From assembly GCF_900110955.1 (NCBI RefSeq), contig NZ_FOFR01000020.1, forward strand, positions 93,787-157,786: a stretch of 64,000 nucleotides of DNA. Reading direction: 5' to 3'. Origin of the DNA: Lentzea xinjiangensis. Lineage in GTDB: Bacteria; Actinomycetota; Actinomycetes; Mycobacteriales; Pseudonocardiaceae. Shown one piece after another: positions 27,630-34,843 of this stretch. Under the pieces are notes generated by a model, which did not search any database, had not been told where the DNA came from, and saw nothing but the letters and a program-made list of their open reading frames with translations. Position 1 is the first letter of the stretch; the number at the start of each line of letters is the position of its first letter. The position numbers and the translations under genes were made by a program.

Positions 27630-29216
27630 TCAGTCCTCGCCGAGCGCCACGCGGCGCGCGAGGCCGAGCGGCAGCGCGCCCGACCCCGCGATCCGGTCGT
27701 GGAAGTCGCGCACCGTCCCGAGTCCCGCCGCCAGGTACTCGTCGCGGATCTGCTCGATCTCCAGCGCTCCGGTCAGGTACGACGGTGCCTGCGTCGGCCA
27801 CGCGCAGTACCGCTGCACCTCACCGGCGGCCGTGCCCGGGGTCAGGGCGGTGCGCGCCACCATGAACGCCTCCGCTTCCGCGGGTGTCATGTCGCCGCAG
27901 TGCAAAGACGTGTCGACGATCATCCGGGCGGCGCGGAACAGGCGCGCCTCGACGTGGCCCATCAGCGCCGCGGTGGTCGTGTAGTGGCCGACCGAGCGCA
28001 GCAGCTTCTCCGCGTACAGCGCCCAGCCCTCGGAGAAGTACGACGTGCGGAACACCTTGCGCAGCGGGTGCGCCGGGCCCTGCGCGGCGAGCCAGGCCGC
28101 GTGCCAGTGGTGGCCGGGGTAGGCCTCGTGCACGGCGATCGTCGGCAGTTGCGCCCGCGCGTTGGTGCGCAGGCGGTGCGAGATCTGCTCGTCCGTGGCG
28201 CCGTCGAGGGTGAACGGCACGAAGAGGTAGCCGGTCCGCCGCGACGTGAGCGGCGGTGGCCCGAGGTAGCTCGCCACCGACATCATCGCCCGCTCGAACG
28301 GCGGTGACGGCACCACGTGGCACTTCTCGCCCTCGGGCAGCGTCACCAGCGAGTGCTCGACCAGAGCGGCGCGCGCCCGTGCGGTCTCGGCCTCGTACTC
28401 GGCCCGCATCGCCGCCAGGGTCGGCGGGTGGTCGTCCTGCAGCGAGCTCATCGCCGCGCGCCAGTCGGAAGAGCCGGCGAGGCCGATCAGCTCGGCCTCC
28501 AGCTCGGCGTAGGCGTCCTGGCCACGCCGGTGCAGCTCCGGGGCCCCGTAGCCGAGCAGCTCCCTGTCCTGCAACAGGGTCGAGTAGAGCTGCTCGCCCA
28601 TCCGCCAGTCGCCGGTGGCGCGCAGGGCGAGGTCGTCGAGGAACGCCGCGTGCCGGTCGAACGCCTCGGCGGCGGGCACGGCGGCCTCCACCAGTCGCGC
28701 GCGCTGCTCCACGGAGGACACCTGCCCCGGCAGCGAGTCCAGCACGAACGCCCGGCCCGTCCGCACCCGCCCGAGCGCCCGCCGCACGACCAGCGGCGAG
28801 GCGAGCGACGGGTCGAGGTTCGCCTCGGCGGCGGCGAGGACGGAGGGCACCTCGCGCAGCTTCGCGACGGCGGCGTCGACGAGCCCGGTCTCGGGCAGCA
28901 GCCGGTGCAGGAACGGCGCCAGCAGGCCGAAGAACACCACACCCGAGTACTCGGAGGGGTCGCGGCGCCAGGCGGGCCACGCCTGGAGCGCGAGCGATCC
29001 GCACAGCACCGACAGGGCGAGGTCGCGGTCCACCGACCTCGGCAACGCCTCCAGCCGCGCCCGCCACTGCCCGCTCTCCCCCGCCCGTCGCTCGAACGCC
29101 GTCGCGGAGAAGTCCCCGAACGTCGAGGAGTGCTCCAGCGAGCCGACCTGCGCCGCGTGGGCGGGGTGGTGCTCGAAGTACCACGAGAGGAACGACGCGA
29201 GCGTGTCGGTGGTCAC
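27630..29216 (-). CDS. DUF885 family protein (putative metallopeptidase-like)
   Basis: 528 residues, mostly helical. The conserved AVHEAYPGHHWH (HExxPGHH) and FSEGWALYAEKL are diagnostic for DUF885 proteins, which resemble gluzincin peptidases; the His and Glu residues look like a metal site. No signal peptide is seen. The GTG at 29216 is chosen because the conserved region begins soon after and no good ribosome site lies upstream. The divergent small-protein/ATP-grasp pair starts 36 bases away. Confidence 0.85.
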   Translation of the reverse strand: MTTDTLASFLSWYFEHHPAHAAQVGSLEHSSTFGDFSATAFERRAGESGQWRARLEALPRSVDRDLALSVLCGSLALQAWPAWRRDPSEYSGVVFFGLLAPFLHRLLPETGLVDAAVAKLREVPSVLAAAEANLDPSLASPLVVRRALGRVRTGRAFVLDSLPGQVSSVEQRARLVEAAVPAAEAFDRHAAFLDDLALRATGDWRMGEQLYSTLLQDRELLGYGAPELHRRGQDAYAELEAELIGLAGSSDWRAAMSSLQDDHPPTLAAMRAEYEAETARARAALVEHSLVTLPEGEKCHVVPSPPFERAMMSVASYLGPPPLTSRRTGYLFVPFTLDGATDEQISHRLRTNARAQLPTIAVHEAYPGHHWHAAWLAAQGPAHPLRKVFRTSYFSEGWALYAEKLLRSVGHYTTTAALMGHVEARLFRAARMIVDTSLHCGDMTPAEAEAFMVARTALTPGTAAGEVQRYCAWPTQAPSYLTGALEIEQIRDEYLAAGLGTVRDFHDRIAGSGALPLGLARRVALGED

Positions 29217-29252
29217 CCGGACGAAGTTACCCGCTGGTTTTACAGTGTGGGG

Positions 29253-29543
29253 ATGTCTGATCAAACGGCGCAGAAGCGCATCGCCGAGTTCGTGAAGGCC
29301 CACGGCAAGCCCGGTGCGGCGGTGAAGGCCGTGGTGGAGCCGATCGGCCGGGCCGGCGCGCGGATCGTGCTGGTCGGCGCGGACGGCGCCATGGGCGACG
29401 TGATCACCCCGGACGTCGAGTCGGCCACCCGTGCCGTCGAGGCCGCCGAGAACGTCGAGGCCGCCGAGTGGGACCGCGAGACCACCGCGGCCACCCGGAT
29501 CGGGCCCGCGCACCGCCGCAAGATGGCCAAGATGCAGTCATGA
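29253..29543 (+). CDS. small conserved-type protein coupled to an ATP-grasp ligase
   Basis: 96 residues, soluble, with an alpha/beta pattern: AHGKPGAAVKAVVEP, ARIVLVGADGAMGDVITP, then a helix rich in Glu/Ala and a basic end. No family is recognised. The ATG of the ATP-grasp gene overlaps its stop (ATGA), so the two are translationally coupled. It could be a partner or a substrate of the ligase; both are inference. Confidence 0.7.
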   Translation: MSDQTAQKRIAEFVKAHGKPGAAVKAVVEPIGRAGARIVLVGADGAMGDVITPDVESATRAVEAAENVEAAEWDRETTAATRIGPAHRRKMAKMQS

Positions 29544-30388
29544 AGGTCGTCCTCGCCTCGTGCGCCGCGCTGCCGGAGGGCGACGGCGACGAGGACGCGC
29601 TCGTCGCCGCACTGCGGCGCGACGGCGTCGGCGTGACGTGGCGGCCGTGGGGCGAGCCCGTCGACGCCGACCTCGTGGTGCTGCGCGCGACCTGGGACTA
29701 CACCGAGAAGCTCGACGAGTTCCTGGCGTGGTGCGACAGCGTGCCCGCGCTGGCGAACCCGCCGCGGGTGGTCCGCTGGAACACCGACAAGGCCTACCTG
29801 GTCGAGCTCGCCGCACGGGGTGTCCCGGTCGTGCCGACCGCCGTCGTGGAGCCGGGGGAGGACCCGGTGTTCCCCGCGGGCGAGTTCGTCGTGAAGCCGG
29901 CGATCGGCGCGGGCTCGCGCGGGGCCGGTCGGTTCACCGACCACGCCGAAGCCAGGAAGCACCTCGAAGCTCTCGGTGTCAAAGCGCTGGTGCAGCCGTA
30001 CCAGTCCAGTGTGGACGCGAACGGCGAGACGGCGCTGGTGTTCTTCGCCGGCGAGTACTCGCACTCGTTCCACAAGGGACCGATGCTGGCGCAGGGGCTC
30101 GCCGAGTCGGAGTCCGGTCTCTACCTGGAGGAGAGGCTGCGCGGCATCGAACCGGCGCGGCGCCAGGTCGAGCTGGCGGAGCGGGTGCTCGACGTGGCGG
30201 CCGAGCTGTTGTCGTTGCGGCGTGCGGACTTCCTCTACGCCCGGGTGGACGTCGTCGAAGGCGAGGACGGTGAGCCGCTGCTGCTGGAGCTCGAGCTGAC
30301 CGAGCCGACGCTCGGCTTCAAGCACACCGGCGACGAGGCCGCGGCCCGGCTGAGCACGGCGATCCGCGCACTGGCCTCACGCTCCTAG
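29540..30388 (+). CDS. ATP-grasp ligase, RimK/glutathione-synthetase-like
   Basis: 282 residues. The N-terminal domain has LRATWDYTEKLDEFL; the ATP-grasp core has VRWNTDKAYLVELAARGVPV, FVVKPAIGAGSRGAGRF and the C-terminal LLLELELTEPTLGF, whose acidic residues bind Mg-ATP. Such enzymes join a carboxylate to an amine or thiol via an acyl phosphate. Substrate unknown. It is coupled by ATGA to the 96-residue gene, and its 3' end overlaps the convergent MocR gene by 12 bases. Confidence 0.87.
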   Translation: MKVVLASCAALPEGDGDEDALVAALRRDGVGVTWRPWGEPVDADLVVLRATWDYTEKLDEFLAWCDSVPALANPPRVVRWNTDKAYLVELAARGVPVVPTAVVEPGEDPVFPAGEFVVKPAIGAGSRGAGRFTDHAEARKHLEALGVKALVQPYQSSVDANGETALVFFAGEYSHSFHKGPMLAQGLAESESGLYLEERLRGIEPARRQVELAERVLDVAAELLSLRRADFLYARVDVVEGEDGEPLLLELELTEPTLGFKHTGDEAAARLSTAIRALASRS

Positions 30389-31681
30389 TTCCGGTGTGCC
30401 GCGGGCGATCCCCGCGAGCACGTCCAGCGCCGCCGAGAGCCTCTCCGGCGGCGGGGAGGCCAGCGCGAGCCGCACGGCGTTCGGCGCCGTGCCCACCGCG
30501 AAAGCCGCCGCCGGGGTGACGGCGATGCCTTCCCGCGCGGCCGCGGCGACGAACATGTCGGCGCGCCACGGCGGCGGCAGCTCCCACCAGCAGTGGTACG
30601 CGCGGGGATCGGCGCGCACGGCGAACCCCGTCAGCCGGTCGGCGGCGATCGCCTGGCGTGCCGCCGCGTCGGCGCGCTTGGCCTGCTGGATCACCGCCGC
30701 GGTGCCGTCCGAGATGTGGTGCGCGGCCACGTCGACGGCGAACCGCGGCGCCGTCCAGCCACCGCCCCGCACGGCCGCTGCGATCCGGTCGGTCCAGCCG
30801 GCGGGCGGTACGGCGAAGCCGAGCGTGAGTCCCGGCGCGATCCGCTTCGACAGGCTGTCGACGAAGACCGTGCGGTCCGGGGCGAGCGCGGCCAGCGGGG
30901 CCTCGTCGGACAGGAACGTGTAGACGCCGTCCTCGACCACCGAGACGTCGAGCTCCTCCAGCACCGCGACGACCTCCGCGCGGCGCGCGGCAGGCATCGT
31001 GACGCCGAGGGGGTTGTGCAGAGCCGGCTGGAGGTAGACCGCGCGCAGCCCCGAGGCGCGCAGCGCGCCGGGGAGCACGCCGTGCTCGTCCATCTCCAGC
31101 GGCACCAGGGAAACCCCGAGCCTGCCCGCGATGGTGCGCACGACCGGGTAGGTGAGCGCTTCGACGCCGAGCCGCCCGCCGACCGGCACCAGTGCCGCGA
31201 TGGCCGCCGCGAGCGCCTGCTTCCCGTTGCCGGTGAACAGGATCCGCTCCGGCTCCGGCCACCACCCGGTGCGCGCCAACAGTTCCGCGGCGGCGGAGCG
31301 GGCGCCGGCGGTGCCCGTCACGCCGCCCGCCCGCAACGCGTCCGCCAGCACGTCCGGGCGCAGCACCGCGGCCAGGCCGGCCGACAGCAGCGCCGCCTGC
31401 TCCGGCAGCACCGAGAAGTTGAGCTGCAGGTCCACCGGCGCCCCTCCGGGATCGGCCAGCGCGGGTTCCGCCGCGGGCGCCCGCACGAACGTGCCCCGGC
31501 CGACCTCGCCCGTGACCAGCCCGCGCCGCGCGAGCTCGCCGTAGACGCGCGCGGCCGTCGAGTTCGCGATGCGGTGGCGGCGGGCGAACGACCGTTGCGC
31601 GGGCAGCCGTTCCCCCGGCCGCAGCCGCCCGGCCGCGATGTCGGCGGCGACGGAGTCGGCGATCCGGCGGTAGTCCTCCAC
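30377..31681 (-). CDS. MocR/PdxR-type regulator (GntR HTH plus aminotransferase-like domain)
   Basis: 434 residues. An N-terminal GntR winged helix (ADSVAADIAAGRLRPGERLP then QRSFARRHRIANSTAARVY) is fused to a fold-type I PLP domain with the Schiff-base Lys in VDSLSKRIAPGL. Members sense PLP or amino compounds. The GTG at 31681 has GGGGGG 5 bases upstream; in-frame TTG 31708 and GTG 31699 are alternatives. Paired direct repeats lie just upstream, in the gap to a divergent hydrolase gene, which is the probable target. Confidence 0.9.
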   Translation of the reverse strand: MEDYRRIADSVAADIAAGRLRPGERLPAQRSFARRHRIANSTAARVYGELARRGLVTGEVGRGTFVRAPAAEPALADPGGAPVDLQLNFSVLPEQAALLSAGLAAVLRPDVLADALRAGGVTGTAGARSAAAELLARTGWWPEPERILFTGNGKQALAAAIAALVPVGGRLGVEALTYPVVRTIAGRLGVSLVPLEMDEHGVLPGALRASGLRAVYLQPALHNPLGVTMPAARRAEVVAVLEELDVSVVEDGVYTFLSDEAPLAALAPDRTVFVDSLSKRIAPGLTLGFAVPPAGWTDRIAAAVRGGGWTAPRFAVDVAAHHISDGTAAVIQQAKRADAAARQAIAADRLTGFAVRADPRAYHCWWELPPPWRADMFVAAAAREGIAVTPAAAFAVGTAPNAVRLALASPPPERLSAALDVLAGIARGTPELGA

Positions 31682-31692
31682 GGCATCCCCCC

Positions 31693-31726
31693 ATTGCACC
31701 GAGAGCAATGTTTTTATTGTACCGAG
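31693..31726. promoter_or_regulatory. direct repeats, probable MocR operator
   Basis: ATTGCACCGAG (31693-31703) and ATTGTACCGAG (31716-31726) are 11-base direct repeats differing at one base and spaced 23 bases apart, about two helix turns. MocR/PdxR proteins typically bind such direct repeats. They lie between the regulator and the divergent hydrolase. Confidence 0.7.
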
Positions 31727-31751
31727 GAAGAGTGCTGACTACGGTCGGATC

Positions 31752-32534
31752 ATGACCACCACGACCGTCAACGGCATCACCATCGGCTACGACGACGAAG
31801 GCACCGGCGACGCGTTGGTGCTGGTCCACGGCCACCCGTTCGACCGTTCGATGTGGCGGCCGCAGGTCGAGCACTTCAGCTCACAGGGCTGGCGGGTGAT
31901 CGCCGCGGACCTGCGGGGCTACGGCGAGAGCACGGTCGTTCCCGGCACCACGCCGTTGCCGGTGTTCGCGAGCGACATCGCGGCGCTGCTCACCCACCTC
32001 GGCGTCGAGGAGTTCGTGCTCGGCGGCCTGTCGATGGGCGGGCAGATCGTCATGGAGTGCGTGCGCCTGTTCCCCGAGCGGCTGCGCGGCCTGGTCCTCG
32101 CCGACACGTCGGCGGGGCCGGAATCCGAGGAGGTGCGCCGGTACCGGCGGGAGATGGCGGACCGGCTGCTGCGCGAGGGCATGGCGGGCTACGCCGACGA
32201 GGTGCTGTGGAAGATGGTGGCGCGGCACAACGCCGAGGCCGGCGCCCACGTCCGGAAGATGATGCACAACGCCCCGCCCGCCGGTGCCGCGGCGGCGTTG
32301 CGGGGCAGGGCGGACCGGCCGGACTACACCGCGACGCTCGCGGCGGTCACCGTGCCGACGCTGGTGGTGGTCGGCAGCGAGGACGAGTACACCCCGGTCG
32401 CGGACGCGGAGTACATCCGCGCGCGGGTTCCGGGTTCGGCGCTGGTCGTGGTCGACGGCGCCGCGCACATGCCGAACCTGGAACGCCCCGAAGCCTTCAA
32501 CGCGGCGGTCGCGGACCTCCTAGCGCAGACCTGA
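31752..32534 (+). CDS. alpha/beta hydrolase
   Basis: 260 residues. A complete alpha/beta-hydrolase triad is visible: nucleophile Ser in GLSMGG, acid in GSEDEYTP and His in GAAHMPNLE; the oxyanion motif HGHPFDRSMW is near residue 26. Close to the 3-oxoadipate enol-lactonase/esterase group, but the substrate is unknown. It is divergent from the MocR gene and overlaps the convergent symporter gene by 15 bases at its 3' end. Confidence 0.9.
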   Translation: MTTTTVNGITIGYDDEGTGDALVLVHGHPFDRSMWRPQVEHFSSQGWRVIAADLRGYGESTVVPGTTPLPVFASDIAALLTHLGVEEFVLGGLSMGGQIVMECVRLFPERLRGLVLADTSAGPESEEVRRYRREMADRLLREGMAGYADEVLWKMVARHNAEAGAHVRKMMHNAPPAGAAAALRGRADRPDYTATLAAVTVPTLVVVGSEDEYTPVADAEYIRARVPGSALVVVDGAAHMPNLERPEAFNAAVADLLAQT

Positions 32535-34097
32535 GCCGATCCCGGTCAGGCCGCGGACCTCCATCTCCGCCTGCTTCTCCCGGTCGGCGGGCTCCCCGCC
32601 GAGGACCGTGCCGAGGAACCCGGCGAGGAACGACAGCGGGATCGACACGATCCCGGGGTTGCTCAGCGGGAAGAACGCGAAGTCGGCGTCCGGGAACACC
32701 GACGACTTCGAGCCGGAGATGGCGGGGGAGAACACGATGAGCAGCACGCACGACGTGAGGCCACCGTAGATGCTCCACAGGGTGCCGCGCGTGTTGAACC
32801 GCTTCCAGAACAGGGAGTACAGCAACGTCGGCAGGTTCGCCGACGCCGCGAGGGCGAACGCCAGCGCGACCAGGAAGGCGACGTTCTGCCCGTTCGCCGC
32901 GATGCCCCCGACGATGGCGAGGACACCCACGCAGACGGCGGTGATGCGCGCGACCCGGACCTCGTCGCGCGGGTCCGCCTCGCCGTGCTTGATGACGTTG
33001 GCGTAGACGTCGTGCGCGAAGGAGGCCGACGCGGTCAGCGTCAGACCGGCGACCACCGCGAGGATCGTGGCGAACGCGACCGCGCAGACGATGCCGAGCA
33101 GCACGGTGCCGCCGATCTGGAACGCGAGCAGCGGCGCCGCCGAGTTCTCACCGCCGGGGGCGCCGGTGATCTTGTCGGTGCCGACCAGCGCCATCGCGCC
33201 GAAGCCGATGACCAGCGTGCACGAGTAGAAGATCGCCATCATCCACGTCGCCCACACGACGGACTTACGGGCTTCCTTCGCGTTCGGCACGGTGTAGAAG
33301 CGCATCAGCACGTGCGGCAGCGCCGCGGTGCCCAGCACCAGGGCCAGGGCCAGGGACAGGAAGTCGATCTTCGACAGGTCGGTGGCGCCGTACTTCACGC
33401 CCGGCGAGAGCACCGCCTCGCCCAGCGGCGACTTCTGCGTCGCGCGGTCGAGCATCGCGGACATGTCGAAGCCGAACTTGCCGATCAGGAAGATCGTCAG
33501 CAGCGACACCGTCAGCAGCAGCAGGACCGCCTTGATGATCTGCACCCACGTGGTGCCCTTCATGCCGCCCACCAGCACGTACAGCACCATGACGATGCCG
33601 ACCACCGCGATGATGATCGCCTGGCCGACCTTGCTGTGCACGTCGAGCAGCAGCGCCATCAGACCGCCGGCGCCCGCCATCTGCGCGATCATGTAGAACA
33701 GCGAGATCACCAGCGTCGCGTTCGCCGCGGCCGCGCGCACGGGGCGCTGGCGCATGCGGAACGCCATGACGTCGCCCATCGTGAAGCGGCCGGTGTTGCG
33801 CAGCCGTTCCGCGATGAGCATCAGGCCGATCAGCCAGGCGACGACCCACCCGATCGAGTACAGGAAGCCGTCGTAGCCGTTCACGGCGATGGCGCCGGAG
33901 ATGCCCAGGAACGACGCCGCCGACAGGAAGTCGCCCGACAGCGCGATGCCGTTCTGGGTGCCGGTGAAGCTGCTGCCCGCCGCGTAGTAGTCCGACGCGC
34001 TCACGTTCCGCGTCGACGCGCGGTAGACGATGTAGAGCGTCAGCAGGACGAAGACGCCGAAGACGGTCAGGTTGATCGCGGTGTTCGCCCCGGTCAC
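32520..34097 (-). CDS. solute:sodium symporter, acetate-type (ActP-like)
   Basis: 525 residues with about 13 membrane helices. SSS-family features include FTGTQNGIALSGDFLSAASF near residue 45, GRFTMGDVMAFRMR, and LPHVLMRFYTVPNAKEARKS. The immediately upstream, overlapping (GTGA) DUF485 gene is the usual partner of actP-type acetate/monocarboxylate symporters. It probably takes up acetate or another short carboxylate with a cation. No acetyl-CoA synthetase gene is nearby. Confidence 0.9.
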   Translation of the reverse strand: MTGANTAINLTVFGVFVLLTLYIVYRASTRNVSASDYYAAGSSFTGTQNGIALSGDFLSAASFLGISGAIAVNGYDGFLYSIGWVVAWLIGLMLIAERLRNTGRFTMGDVMAFRMRQRPVRAAAANATLVISLFYMIAQMAGAGGLMALLLDVHSKVGQAIIIAVVGIVMVLYVLVGGMKGTTWVQIIKAVLLLLTVSLLTIFLIGKFGFDMSAMLDRATQKSPLGEAVLSPGVKYGATDLSKIDFLSLALALVLGTAALPHVLMRFYTVPNAKEARKSVVWATWMMAIFYSCTLVIGFGAMALVGTDKITGAPGGENSAAPLLAFQIGGTVLLGIVCAVAFATILAVVAGLTLTASASFAHDVYANVIKHGEADPRDEVRVARITAVCVGVLAIVGGIAANGQNVAFLVALAFALAASANLPTLLYSLFWKRFNTRGTLWSIYGGLTSCVLLIVFSPAISGSKSSVFPDADFAFFPLSNPGIVSIPLSFLAGFLGTVLGGEPADREKQAEMEVRGLTGIGSGLR

Positions 34098-34504
34098 GCG
34101 AGCTCCTCGTCGGTTTCCGCCAATGCGCGGACCTTCTCGACCTGGGGGTCGAGCTTCCTCTTGGAGTAACGCGCGTAGGCCATTGTGATGATGATCGTGG
34201 TGACGAACTGGAGAAATCCCATCGTCAGGCCGACGTTCACCGTTCCGAACAGCGGGGTGCTCATGAAGCCGGCGGCGTAAGCCGAAAGCAATACGAACGC
34301 GACGTACCAGGCGAGGAACAGCAGCGTCGCCGGGAGAATGAATCGCGTGACCCGGCGCTTCAGCGCGCGGAAATCTTCGCTCGTTTGGATGGCACCGAAA
34401 TCGGGCTCACCGTCACCGGCTATGAGCAATGAGTGACGGGGCTCTTCGAAGGTCGCGAAACCGGGGGTCGCCGGGCGTGACACGGAGGGCAGCGCCTTCG
34501 TCAT
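34094..34504 (-). CDS. DUF485 membrane protein, symporter partner
   Basis: 136 residues from the ATG at 34504. An N-terminal cytoplasmic region with a SEDFRALKRRVTRF motif leads to two helices (about 65-88 and 97-120), as in DUF485/YjcH proteins that accompany ActP. The C-terminus is basic then acidic. Starts further upstream would add Arg/Pro-rich sequence unlike the family. Its stop overlaps the symporter start. Confidence 0.88.
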   Translation of the reverse strand: MTKALPSVSRPATPGFATFEEPRHSLLIAGDGEPDFGAIQTSEDFRALKRRVTRFILPATLLFLAWYVAFVLLSAYAAGFMSTPLFGTVNVGLTMGFLQFVTTIIITMAYARYSKRKLDPQVEKVRALAETDEELA

Positions 34505-34686
34505 CAACCGCTCGCATTCGTTACGGGGAGTGCCCGGCGAGCGCCTGCGCGGAGGCCGCGTCTCAACCGGGGGTGGAGGGCGCAAGCGTAACCACGAGTC
34601 GCGATGAGTCAATCCCCTGAACCGGCAGGAACACCCCATCAGGTTGGTTGTCACGCTCGGTGATCGCTCGCACACGACTCAGGTCG

Positions 34687-34715
34687 TTGTCGCGTCACGC
34701 TGTCTGGCCTACTAT
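34687..34715 (+). promoter_or_regulatory. candidate promoter of the conservon
   Basis: TTGTCG (34687-34692), a 17-base spacer and TACTAT (34710-34715) match sigma70-type hexamers. A 12-bp palindrome CTCGATATCGAG at 34740-34751 lies just downstream of the predicted start site and could be an operator. The other part of the gap to the DUF485 gene (34505-34686) shows no gene. Confidence 0.5.
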
Positions 34716-34804
34716 CCGCTCACACCCGATACGGCGGATCTCGATATCGAGCTGCGGGGGTGACTCGACTCGCGGGGATTCACCAGGCCAGGAGGTAGCC
34801 GAAA

Positions 34805-34843
34805 GTGGGGCACTTCGAGCGCGCCTTGGGGACCATTTCGTGA
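34805..34843 (+). CDS. possible 12-residue leader peptide before cvnA
   Basis: AGGAGG (34790-34795), the best ribosome site in the region, is 9 bases before a GTG at 34805. That frame encodes MGHFERALGTIS and stops at 34841-34843, overlapping the cvnA GTG by GTGA. It may couple translation into cvnA. Alternatively cvnA initiates alone from GGGGA 7 bases upstream of 34840. Confidence 0.35.
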   Translation: MGHFERALGTIS

